NCBI GenBank assembly: GCA_002500665.1
Contig: DLRY01000038.1
Coordinates: 106,051 to 144,244, forward strand
DNA: 38,194 bases
Origin: Opitutia bacterium UBA7876
GTDB lineage: Bacteria > Verrucomicrobiota > Verrucomicrobiia > Opitutales > Seribacteraceae
Reading direction: 5' to 3'
Shown: positions 24,865 to 32,601 of the stretch, piece after piece
Numbering within the stretch: position 1 is the first letter of the stretch
Layout: each line of letters opens with the position of its first letter
Position numbers and translations under genes: made by a program
The notes under the pieces: generated by a model
Database searches by the model: none
What the model was told of the DNA's origin: nothing
The model's input: only the letters and a program-made list of their open reading frames with translations

Positions 24865-24897
24865 AGTATATAACTGATTTAGGCATTCTCACGTCAA
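24865..24897 (-). promoter_or_regulatory. Promoter of the HNH gene, nearly leaderless
   Basis: On the minus strand TTGACG (24897-24892) is followed by TTATAT after 18 bases (24873-24868) or TATACT after 21 (24870-24865). TATACT ends seven bases before the ATG at 24857, which would put transcription start at or next to the start codon. No Shine-Dalgarno sequence is present, which agrees with a leaderless mRNA. Similar geometry is seen at the GbsR-like gene. Confidence 0.5.
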
Positions 24898-24958
24898 AGA
24901 GTTTTTCTCAATTTTTGCACGTCGAAGGTATCTCTATGAATCATCGCGTAGGCTCTCA

Positions 24959-26878
24959 TCAGTAACTGCGCCCATCCTTGTTTTCGTAGTAATTAAGGAA
25001 GGCCTTATGGGCGACTCGGTACCCGCCCGGGGTCGGATAATCTCCCGTAAAATACCAGTCGCCGGGATGATCGGGAAGGGCATCGTGCAAATTTTCGATG
25101 CTCTGGTAGATGACCTCCACAGGAACCTTTCCGTTGCCATTCCCATTGCTAACCAGTTCTGCGATCTTGGTGGAAATTTCTGTGGCTGTAAAGTTCTCGT
25201 AAACCCGCTTGACGTGATTGACCAGGCCCGGCCTTTCTTCCTTAAGGGCTTCCCTGCAGTTTTTCGCCACCTCCGAAAGAAGACCCTCGTATCCACCCTC
25301 CTTGATCAGCTCCACGGCGGCCTGGAAAGCGATGAATTTTCCCAGTTCGGACATATCGATTCCATAGCAGTCCGGGTATCGGATCTGAGGGGCTGTGGAA
25401 GCAATGACCAACTTGCGGGGCCTGGAGCGGCCCAAAATCTTGAGGATGCTCTTCTTCAGGGTGGTGCCCCGCACGATCGAGTCGTCTATGCAGACCAAAG
25501 CGTCTTCCTCCTCCCGGACCACCCCATAGGTAATGTCGTACACGTGGGAAACCAGTTGATCACGGCCGGATTCCTGACTGATGAAGGTACGAAGCTTGAT
25601 GTCTTTGTTCGCGATCTTCTCCCCCCGGGGCCAGTTGTCCATCACCAGATCGTCAATCAGCTGGTCGGTCAGTTCACCCGATTTGCGCGCATCGGTCAGG
25701 CATTGCTTAACCTCCGCCCGACGGACCAGGCGCAACTGTTCCATGAAACCGTAATAGGCGCTCTCGGCGGTGTTGGGGATGTAACTGAATACGCTCTTCG
25801 AGAAATCGGAGCCCACGGATTCGATCACGCTAGGTACAAGCAAGGCTCCGAGGGTCTTTCGTTCCGAATAAATATCCGCATCATTCCCTCTCGAGAAATA
25901 GATCCGCTCAAAGGAACAGCCCGTTTGTCTGGCTGGATCGTCTGCAAACCTCTCGACCTCAACCTCTCCGTTCGCCTTGGCAAGAACCAAGGTTCCGGGC
26001 TTGATCTCCTCGACCTCATCGATCTTCTTTTCGAAGACCGTCATGAGGGGCGCCCTTTCCGACGCCACCGCAACGACCTCATCGTCGACAAAGTAAAAGC
26101 CGGGACGAATACCCAAGGGATCCCTCATCGCGAAGGCGTCTCCGTTTCCGATGATGCCGGCAAGGGCATACCCGCCGTCCCAATACCTGGAGGCATCTCT
26201 GAATACAGAGGGGAGATTGATTCGTTCCCCGATCCATCCGGTAAGATTCTCCCCAGGCACCTTTTCCTCCGCTGCCTGGGCCGTAAGCCCGTCGTTCATG
26301 GCATCGAGATAATAACCCGTTTCCTCAAGTATGGCCTGGGTATCGGTATCAAAGACAGGATGTTGTCCCCGCTCGACTAGCCTCCGGTTCAACTCATCGA
26401 CGTTGGTCAGGTTGAAATTGCCCGCCACCATAAGGTTCTTACCCGGCCAGTTGCTTTTCCTAAAGTAAGGATGACAGGTCGAGGCGCCATATTCTCCCGA
26501 GGTTCCATACCTGAGATGGCCCAACAGAATCTCCCCCCCGTAGTCGAAGTGACTCTTGATCGTTTTCGGGAATTCGGGGAAGGCCAGACCTTCGTCGATC
26601 TTCTTTCCGAATTGCTTGTGCTGGCTTTCGAAGATCTTCGTGAGGGCCTTCGAACTGGTGCTGCGCTCACGAAACATGAAAGCTTCCCCTGGAGGCATGT
26701 TGAGCTTCATCGAACCGATCCCCGCTCCATCCTGCCCACGGTTATGCTGCTTCTCCATGAGAAGGAAAAGTTGGTTGAAGCCCCACAGGGGAGTTCCGTA
26801 TTTCTCCGAGTAATAGGCCAATGGCTTGCGAAGCCTGATCAGGGCAATCCCGCAATAATGGCCAATCTCGTCGCTCAT
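24959..26878 (-). CDS. purF: Amidophosphoribosyltransferase, long form
   Basis: Catalyses the first committed step of purine synthesis, PRPP plus glutamine to phosphoribosylamine. It has 639 residues, against about 475-505 for the Escherichia or Bacillus enzymes. An eight-residue leader (MSDEIGHY) precedes C9, the expected N-terminal nucleophile after processing, in CGIALIRL. The glutaminase domain includes NRGQDGAGIG, and the phosphoribosyltransferase loop CIDDSIVRGTT is at 463-473. A C-terminal extension holds NGNGNGK and ends in GDWYFTGDYPTPGGYRV, a feature of the long PurF branch. The ATG overlaps the purL stop (ATGA). It is the last gene of the purine operon. No clear terminator follows. 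Confidence 0.93.
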   Translation of the reverse strand: MSDEIGHYCGIALIRLRKPLAYYSEKYGTPLWGFNQLFLLMEKQHNRGQDGAGIGSMKLNMPPGEAFMFRERSTSSKALTKIFESQHKQFGKKIDEGLAFPEFPKTIKSHFDYGGEILLGHLRYGTSGEYGASTCHPYFRKSNWPGKNLMVAGNFNLTNVDELNRRLVERGQHPVFDTDTQAILEETGYYLDAMNDGLTAQAAEEKVPGENLTGWIGERINLPSVFRDASRYWDGGYALAGIIGNGDAFAMRDPLGIRPGFYFVDDEVVAVASERAPLMTVFEKKIDEVEEIKPGTLVLAKANGEVEVERFADDPARQTGCSFERIYFSRGNDADIYSERKTLGALLVPSVIESVGSDFSKSVFSYIPNTAESAYYGFMEQLRLVRRAEVKQCLTDARKSGELTDQLIDDLVMDNWPRGEKIANKDIKLRTFISQESGRDQLVSHVYDITYGVVREEEDALVCIDDSIVRGTTLKKSILKILGRSRPRKLVIASTAPQIRYPDCYGIDMSELGKFIAFQAAVELIKEGGYEGLLSEVAKNCREALKEERPGLVNHVKRVYENFTATEISTKIAELVSNGNGNGKVPVEVIYQSIENLHDALPDHPGDWYFTGDYPTPGGYRVAHKAFLNYYENKDGRSY

Positions 26879-29187
26879 TGGCTCATCATTGACGGAATGG
26901 ACTGGGCCCAGGTCTCATGTAGGTCGGAAACCCTCGCATCAAGAACCTCGCGGCCATCGACGGAAACCTTCATGCATCCGGAGGTGGTGGTCTTGCCTAC
27001 AAGATGGGCCTGCAGACCAACCTTTCCCGCCTCCTCCAGGAGTGCGGACTCATGGACCGGGGAAACCGAAACCAGGACACGACCCTGGCTTTCCCCGAAA
27101 AGCAAGGCTGCCAGGCTTCCTGATTCGCCAAGCGAGTCGAAGGAGGCCGAGAGCCCAAGATCAGGATTCTCAAAAAGCATTTCCGACAAGGCGACCAGAA
27201 GCCCGCCCTCGGACAGGTCATGGGCCGCCAATAACACGCCCTCGGAAATCCGGGAAAGGAGAAAATCCTGTAAGAGCTTCTCTGCGTCGAAATCAACCGA
27301 TGGGACCTTGCCCTCCTTTTTGCCGAATTGGGTTTGCAGGAAGTAACTGCCCCCGAGTTCGTGAGGCCATCCACCCAGCAGTATGACCGACTGGTCGGGC
27401 CCGGAAACGAAACTGCGGGTCACGCTTTCCTCTTTCTCGATCAGGCCGACCATGGAGACGACCGGCGTCGGGTCTATGGCGCCTTCGCCATGCTCGTTGT
27501 ACAGGCTGACGTTCCCCCCGACCACCGGAACGTCGAAGAAAGAGCAGGCGTCCGCCAATCCCTTGACGCATTCCTTGAGCATGAAGAAAGCCTCGGGCTT
27601 GTTCGGGTTGGCGAAATTCAGGTTGTCGGTCACCGCCAAGGCCCGGGCTCCCGAGCAGGCAAGGTTGCGCATGCACTCCACGAACGCGATCCGGGCGCCC
27701 TCATAGGGGTTGAGATAGCAAAAGCGGTTGTTGCAGTCGTTCGAGATAGCCAATCGCTTGTCGATCCCCGCGATGCTGAGATGAACGACCCCCGCATCGC
27801 TTCCCGGTTCCACCGTGCATCCCGACATGACCATATGGTCGTACTGACGCCAGATCCATCTCTTGGAAGCGATGGTGGGGTGCGCAAGCAGTTTCTGCAA
27901 GGATTCCCCTACCCCATCTTCAGGCAACTCGGGCAGGGACTCTTGTGACCAGGAGCGGGCTTGGGCGACGTGCTCCGGTTCGGTTGCCGGTTGATCGTAG
28001 ATGGGGGCCTCGTCGGTGAGGGATTTCGCCGGCAAGTCCGCCACCACCACACCCTTGTGGCGAACCACCATGCGATCCCCTTCCTTGACCTCCCCTATTC
28101 TTGCGGCGTGGAGGTCCCACTTCTCGAACACCTCCTCGAGTTCGCGCTCGCGGCCACGCTTGACGATCACAAGCATTCTCTCCTGGCTCTCGGACAACAT
28201 GATCTCATAGGAATTCATGCCCGTTTCGCGCTGGGGAACCAGGTCGAGGTCTATCTCGATACCCGAGTCTCCCCTCGAGGCGGTTTCGCAAGTCGAGCAG
28301 GTCAAGCCGGCCGCTCCCATATCCTGTATGCCCACCACCAAACCCGGAATAGCCATCATCTCGAGACAGGCCTCGAGCAAGAGCTTTTCCATAAAGGGGT
28401 CGCCCTTCTGGACTGCAGGACGATCCTCGGCGCTTTCCTCGGTCAGCTCCCGGGAAGCGAAGCTGGCCCCACCCAATCCGTCCCGTCCCGTCCCGGGCCC
28501 AACGTAGTAGACCGGGTTGCCTACGCCGGTAGCGGCCCCCCGCTGGATATCCTCGTGCCTGAGTATCCCAGCGCAAAGGGCATTGACCAGAGGGTTCCCC
28601 TCATAGCAATCATCGAAGTAGACGTCTCCTCCCATATTGGGGATCCCCAAGCAATTGCCATAATGGGAGATTCCACTCACCACCCCGCGGAAAAGCCTTT
28701 TCACCAAGGGGGTTTCCAAGGAACCGAAGCGAAGGGAGTTGGTCAGCAGGACCGGTCTCGCTCCCATTGTGAAAATATCCCGAACGATTCCACCCACCCC
28801 GGTCGCGGCTCCCTCGAAAGGCTCGATGGCGCTGGGATGATTGTGAGACTCGATCTTGAAGGCAACCCCCCATCCTTCGCCCACGTCGATCACCCCCGCA
28901 TTCTCTTCCCCAGCCTTGACGAGCACCTGTCCGACGGCGTCCTTGTCGGCCTTCTCCGTAGGGAAAAGGCGCAGCAAACGACGGGTATTCTTATAGGCGC
29001 AGTGCTCCGACCACATGACGGAAAAAATCCCCAGTTCAGTCAAGTTGGGCACACGGCCGAGAATCCCGAGCACGTTCTCGTATTCCTCCGGAAGCAGACC
29101 GTGCTCGGCAACGAGCTCGGGGGTTATCTCCACGTTCAGACAGGGATCGGGGTTGGGCGGAAGAGCGGGGACAACTTGTTCGCTCAT
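26875..29187 (-). CDS. purL: Phosphoribosylformylglycinamidine synthase subunit II
   Basis: ATP-dependent step converting FGAR to FGAM in purine synthesis, with ammonia supplied by PurQ and PurS bridging the complex. The 770 residues match the small PurL type, not the fused 1,290-residue enzyme. MWSEHCAYKNTR with H62 and the ESHNHPSAIEPFEGAATGVGG core at about 113-133 are the catalytic and ATP-binding marks. The duplicated AIRS-like half is also present (DNLNFANP, VVGGNVSLYNE). Both ends overlap neighbours by four bases (ATGA with purQ upstream, ATGA with purF downstream), so translation is coupled. GC content is visibly higher than in the polysaccharide genes. Confidence 0.95.
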   Translation of the reverse strand: MSEQVVPALPPNPDPCLNVEITPELVAEHGLLPEEYENVLGILGRVPNLTELGIFSVMWSEHCAYKNTRRLLRLFPTEKADKDAVGQVLVKAGEENAGVIDVGEGWGVAFKIESHNHPSAIEPFEGAATGVGGIVRDIFTMGARPVLLTNSLRFGSLETPLVKRLFRGVVSGISHYGNCLGIPNMGGDVYFDDCYEGNPLVNALCAGILRHEDIQRGAATGVGNPVYYVGPGTGRDGLGGASFASRELTEESAEDRPAVQKGDPFMEKLLLEACLEMMAIPGLVVGIQDMGAAGLTCSTCETASRGDSGIEIDLDLVPQRETGMNSYEIMLSESQERMLVIVKRGRERELEEVFEKWDLHAARIGEVKEGDRMVVRHKGVVVADLPAKSLTDEAPIYDQPATEPEHVAQARSWSQESLPELPEDGVGESLQKLLAHPTIASKRWIWRQYDHMVMSGCTVEPGSDAGVVHLSIAGIDKRLAISNDCNNRFCYLNPYEGARIAFVECMRNLACSGARALAVTDNLNFANPNKPEAFFMLKECVKGLADACSFFDVPVVGGNVSLYNEHGEGAIDPTPVVSMVGLIEKEESVTRSFVSGPDQSVILLGGWPHELGGSYFLQTQFGKKEGKVPSVDFDAEKLLQDFLLSRISEGVLLAAHDLSEGGLLVALSEMLFENPDLGLSASFDSLGESGSLAALLFGESQGRVLVSVSPVHESALLEEAGKVGLQAHLVGKTTTSGCMKVSVDGREVLDARVSDLHETWAQSIPSMMSQ

Positions 29188-29873
29188 GACGACGCAACCT
29201 CCACCGGGTCCTTGCTGACCAAGGGTTCGAGAAAGGCTTCCAGTACGGGCAGGCCATCCCGGTTGGGATGATAGGGTTCGACCGCCCGTTCCGGGTGGGG
29301 CATCATGCCGTATACGTTGCCTCTGGAGTTTCGGATTCCCGCAACGTCGTTGGCCGACCCGTTGGGGTTTCCCTGGTAACGGAAAAGGATTTGATCATTC
29401 GCCTCGAGGTCCGCCAGAACCGTTTCGTCCGCCCGGTAGTTTCCCTCGCCATGGGCAATAGGGAGCGCGATGGAGGAGCCCAGTCTTTCCCGGTTGAACC
29501 GCTCGTTGGAATCCTCCACCAGGAGAGGCTGAGTCAGGCATCGGAACTCCAGGCAATCGTTACGGACCAAGGCGCCGGGCAGAAGCCCCGCCTCACAGAG
29601 GATCTGAAAACCGTTGCAGATGCCCAGCACCGGGCCACCCTTGCCCGCAAACTCCCTGAGATCCTTCATAATGGGTGAAAACCTGGCAATAGCCCCACAC
29701 CGCAGGTAGTCGCCGAAGGAGAAGCCACCCGGAACGATTACGGCCTCGGTCTCCGCCGGCAGGGGAGACTTGTGCCAAATTCGACTGGCCGGAACTCCCA
29801 GAACGTCGGCTACCGCGTGCTCGGCATCCCAGTCGCAATTGGAACCCGGAAACTGCAGAATGGCCACCTTCAT
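29184..29873 (-). CDS. purQ: Phosphoribosylformylglycinamidine synthase, glutaminase subunit
   Basis: Class I glutamine amidotransferase that supplies ammonia to PurL. In its 229 residues, FPGSNCDWD opens the fold, the nucleophile is C86 (GICNGFQIL), and H193 and E195 (PHPERA) complete the triad. This is the separate-subunit type that needs PurS. The ATG is 14 bases after the fumarylacetoacetase-family gene, and the stop overlaps the purL start. Confidence 0.95.
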   Translation of the reverse strand: MKVAILQFPGSNCDWDAEHAVADVLGVPASRIWHKSPLPAETEAVIVPGGFSFGDYLRCGAIARFSPIMKDLREFAGKGGPVLGICNGFQILCEAGLLPGALVRNDCLEFRCLTQPLLVEDSNERFNRERLGSSIALPIAHGEGNYRADETVLADLEANDQILFRYQGNPNGSANDVAGIRNSRGNVYGMMPHPERAVEPYHPNRDGLPVLEAFLEPLVSKDPVEVASS

Positions 29874-29887
29874 AATAATATACCGTC

Positions 29888-30727
29888 TTACTCGCTCCCT
29901 TCCGACTCGTTTGGCTTTTCCTCGAAAGTCTCCTCAACCACTGGGTTCGTGAGTGTTCCCACTCCATCGATCTCGACCGTAACCTCGTCCCCGGGAACCA
30001 AGTATCTCTTGGGGTCGCGGGCATCCCCGACCCCCGAAGGAGTTCCCGTAAGGATGAGGGTTCCCGGCAACAGGGTGGTGCTTCCACTCAGGAAGGAGAT
30101 GAGGGTGGGAACGTCGAAGATCAAGTCGTCGGTGGAGGATTCCTGCATTTTCTCGTCATTGACGAAGGTCCGGATCGTGAGCTTGGAAGGATCGGGTATC
30201 TCGTCGGCGGTGGCCAGGCAGGGACCGGAAGGGCAAAAGGTATCGAAGCTCTTTCCCCGACAAAACTGACCGCCTCCCTTTTCCTTCTGCCAGTCCCGGG
30301 CGCTGACGTCGTTCACGCAGGTATAACCGAGAACGCAGGAAAGGGCTTCCTCCGGAGGGACGTTCTTGCAGGGTCGGCCGATGACGACCCCGAGTTCGCC
30401 CTCGAAATCGACCCGGTCGCTTCTCATGAAGCGGGGAAGTACGATGGGGTCGCCCGGGTTCTGGATGGAAGTGGGAGCCTTCATGAAGATCATCGGGTAT
30501 TCCGGCAACTCGCTTCCCGATTCCTCGGCATGGGCCCGGTAGTTGAGCCCTACCGCATAGATGCACCTGAAGTCGATGGGTGTAAGAAAGGAAAAGGGGC
30601 TGATTTTTTGATCGGTGACCTCGAAATCCCCGTCGTCCTTCTTGAGAATGAGGAAGGGTTTTTCCTCCTCATCCAGTCGGCCGAATCCCATGGTTCCGGC
30701 CTGATCCAAGTAGCGGAAGATTCTCAC
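29888..30727 (-). CDS. Fumarylacetoacetate hydrolase (FAH) family protein
   Basis: A 279-residue FAH-fold enzyme that probably cleaves a C-C bond in, or decarboxylates or hydrates, a 2-keto or diketo acid. Metal ligands are E109 and E111 (DFEGELG) and D140 (VNDVSARD). K159 (GKSFDTFCPSGP) and the loop GTPSGVGDARDP are also conserved. A longer frame exists, but GTG 30727 overlaps the purS stop as GTGA and begins at VRIFRYLDQAG, a normal family N-terminus, so it is chosen. It lies between purS and purQ inside the purine operon, where a catabolic enzyme is not expected. The acidic C-terminal tail (about 15 residues) is not part of the fold. Substrate unknown. Confidence 0.87.
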   Translation of the reverse strand: MRIFRYLDQAGTMGFGRLDEEEKPFLILKKDDGDFEVTDQKISPFSFLTPIDFRCIYAVGLNYRAHAEESGSELPEYPMIFMKAPTSIQNPGDPIVLPRFMRSDRVDFEGELGVVIGRPCKNVPPEEALSCVLGYTCVNDVSARDWQKEKGGGQFCRGKSFDTFCPSGPCLATADEIPDPSKLTIRTFVNDEKMQESSTDDLIFDVPTLISFLSGSTTLLPGTLILTGTPSGVGDARDPKRYLVPGDEVTVEIDGVGTLTNPVVEETFEEKPNESEGSE

Positions 30728-30969
30728 CCTGGCTCGATCTCGAAGCGGTAGTCCTCGATTACCGGATTGCTGAGCAACCCGTCGCACAACTGGTCCAGTT
30801 TTTCCCGCAATTCCGGGGTATCCTCACCCGTCACCTCGAAGGTCACTGTCTTGCCGACGCGCACGCCGGCAAAGTCTTGGTGGCCCAAGCTTTTCATCGC
30901 CTGTTCGACCGCCGCGCCCTGAGGATCCAAAACCGTTGCCTTGGGTGAAACAAAAACCGTAACCTTCAC
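30724..30969 (-). CDS. purS: Phosphoribosylformylglycinamidine synthase, PurS subunit
   Basis: The 81-residue small subunit that dimerises and holds PurQ and PurL together. The MKVTVFVSPKATVLDPQGAA start and the GVRVGKTVTFEV strand are typical, and the length matches. The start codon is GTG with little Shine-Dalgarno. It is the first gene of the purine operon, 75 bases after xerD. TTGAAA with TTTAAG 19 bases later is a weak promoter candidate in that gap. Its stop overlaps the GTG of the FAH-family gene. Confidence 0.93.
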   Translation of the reverse strand: MKVTVFVSPKATVLDPQGAAVEQAMKSLGHQDFAGVRVGKTVTFEVTGEDTPELREKLDQLCDGLLSNPVIEDYRFEIEPG

Positions 30970-31044
30970 GAGGACATCTTAAAGAAGGGTCATACCCAAA
31001 CCTTTCAACCTTATTTTGCGCACGTTGGAAAAAAGATGCCCCCA

Positions 31045-32010
31045 TCAGGCCGACGAACGGGCCATGGGATGGAAATTGGCATGCTCGTCCAACAGGCGCT
31101 CGGCCTCGACCCGGGTGTAGACTTGAGTCGTCCCGACGTCCGCATGCCCAAGCATTTCCTGGACTGCCCGGACGTCCGCGCCACCCATCAAAAGGTGGGT
31201 TGCGAAGGAGTGCCGCAAGCCATGCGGACTGAGGTTCTTGGCGATGCCCGCCTTGCGGGCGTATCCCTTGACCAAAGCCCATACCGTTTTCCTGGAAATC
31301 GCCTTTCCCCGCATGCTGAGGAAAAGTTCCCCGCCCGTACCGGGCTTGACCAAGTTGGGACGGCCCCCGTGAAGATAGTTCCTAACCGCATCACAGGCAT
31401 GCCTGCCCACCGGCACGACCCTTTCCTTGGACCCCTTCCCGAAGATTCGGGCAAAACCCTCATCCGGATCGATCGCGGTCATGGGGATGGAACAAACCTC
31501 CGACACCCGCAAACCGCTCCCATACATAAGTTCGAACAAGGCCCGGTCGCGCTTGCCTAGTGGGGTACCCGAGTCGGGCGCCGAGAGAAAGCGCTCCATT
31601 TCCTCTATCGTCAGGTACTCAGGGAGAAGGCGGGCCGTCTTGGGGTTATTCGTAAGTTCCGTAAAATCCTCCTGTAGCACCCCCTCCCCGACCATATATC
31701 GGGCAAGCATACGGACGGCCGAGAGCTTGCGCGACAAACTGGAACCGGCATAGGCTTCCTCAGTGAGGGATGATAGCCATTGTGAAAGATGTTCAACCCC
31801 CACTTCCCTCCAGCCCGAGATACCTTGCTCGGCCAAGTTGCCCGCAAACTGGACGAGGTCGGCCTCGTAGGACTCCACGGTATTCGGGGACAAACCCTTC
31901 TCGAGCTGGATCCAGGCAAGGAATGCGCTGAGTTCTGCCTCGAGGGAGGGAGGAGTCTCGAGGGGAGGGTCCCCTCTTTTTCTTCGGCGTACTTCGCTTT
32001 TCGCTCCCAT
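31045..32010 (-). CDS. xerD: Site-specific tyrosine recombinase XerD
   Basis: Resolves chromosome dimers at dif together with XerC. The chosen ATG at 32010 (321 residues) lies seven bases after the lytic transglycosylase stop; a longer frame would run far into that gene. An N-terminal SAM-like core-binding domain (about 25-110) precedes the catalytic domain with R168, K192, H263, R266, H289 and the nucleophile Y298. EMLGHADVGTTQVYTRV and a late H-x-x-F-H-P tail match XerD better than XerC. There is no phage or integron context, so a housekeeping role is likely. No dif-like site was recognised. Confidence 0.9.
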   Translation of the reverse strand: MGAKSEVRRRKRGDPPLETPPSLEAELSAFLAWIQLEKGLSPNTVESYEADLVQFAGNLAEQGISGWREVGVEHLSQWLSSLTEEAYAGSSLSRKLSAVRMLARYMVGEGVLQEDFTELTNNPKTARLLPEYLTIEEMERFLSAPDSGTPLGKRDRALFELMYGSGLRVSEVCSIPMTAIDPDEGFARIFGKGSKERVVPVGRHACDAVRNYLHGGRPNLVKPGTGGELFLSMRGKAISRKTVWALVKGYARKAGIAKNLSPHGLRHSFATHLLMGGADVRAVQEMLGHADVGTTQVYTRVEAERLLDEHANFHPMARSSA

Positions 32011-32017
32011 CGCCGCC

Positions 32018-32521
32018 TTAGCCGGGTGGTGCGACCGGAGCCAGTTCGCCGGCAAACAATTTCCGGTAGATTCGATTGACCGGGGTCTCCAGTCTGCTGA
32101 CCATGAATTTCTCCCTGCGCAGGGCGCCATACCCGTAGCGGTAGCTCGCCGCCAGGCGGGGGTAGGAAAAGATACCCCTGCTCTCGAGCATGCCCTTGAG
32201 CTTCTTGAGATAAAGCATCCCTACCTCGACGTTGGTCTCCCAGTCGAAGGCCTGGCGGTAGTGCAGGTCGGTCGCGTCCTGCCAGGCCGGCTCGGTAAGC
32301 TGCATCATTCCCCGGGCAACCGAGCTCTCGGCATTCGCATCCAGGCTGCTCTCGGCATGGCAGATCGCATAGACGAACTTGGGTTCAAGCCCGAGTGCGG
32401 GAGCCTCCCGCGTGATCTTTTCCCAGACTTTTTCCTTGGGTACGTAATCAGCGCTCCGGTCAAACAGTTGGCAGGATGGCAGAATGGCGCACGCCAAAAG
32501 GCCGACCAGAAAGGCTTTCAT
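32018..32521 (-). CDS. Lytic transglycosylase, SLT family, probable lipoprotein
   Basis: A small periplasmic enzyme of 167 residues that cleaves peptidoglycan glycan strands. ATG 32521 gives a compact lipoprotein signal, MKAFLVGLLACAILPSC, with C17 as the lipidation site. A GTG five codons earlier is also open. The SLT motif has catalytic E57 in ICHAESSLDANAESSVARG, followed by MMQLTEPAW and the AASYRYGYG turn. It is shorter than Slt70 and close to MltE/EmtA size. It precedes xerD by seven bases and follows the antiporter locus after a 65-base gap in which no clear promoter or terminator was found. Confidence 0.88.
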   Translation of the reverse strand: MKAFLVGLLACAILPSCQLFDRSADYVPKEKVWEKITREAPALGLEPKFVYAICHAESSLDANAESSVARGMMQLTEPAWQDATDLHYRQAFDWETNVEVGMLYLKKLKGMLESRGIFSYPRLAASYRYGYGALRREKFMVSRLETPVNRIYRKLFAGELAPVAPPG

Positions 32522-32601
32522 CCGTTTTTCCCACACAACTGCCCAAGCTAACCACCAGACTCATCCCTAAGCAAGAAATTTGATCCGAAAAACCTCAGGA
32601 A

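Noticed and set aside
25007..26380. Long plus-strand open frame opposite purF
   Set aside because: Composition and lack of any family pattern mark it as a shadow of the GC-rich purF gene, which has full catalytic motifs.
27961..29271. Long plus-strand open frame opposite purL
   Set aside because: Shadow frame; purL is complete and coupled to both neighbours.
32011..32130. Longer N-terminus for XerD
   Set aside because: It lies within the lytic transglycosylase coding region and has no similarity to the core-binding domain.
32254..32265. GGCGGTAGTGCA on the plus strand, a partial ops-like match
   Set aside because: It matches only the first 8 bases plus scattered ones, is antisense inside the lytic transglycosylase gene, and leads into no operon.
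32580..32601. CCTGAGG followed by TTTTT on the minus strand after the third MnhD-like gene, as a terminator
   Set aside because: The possible stem is only three base pairs with a loop of one base, so it cannot form a stable hairpin.
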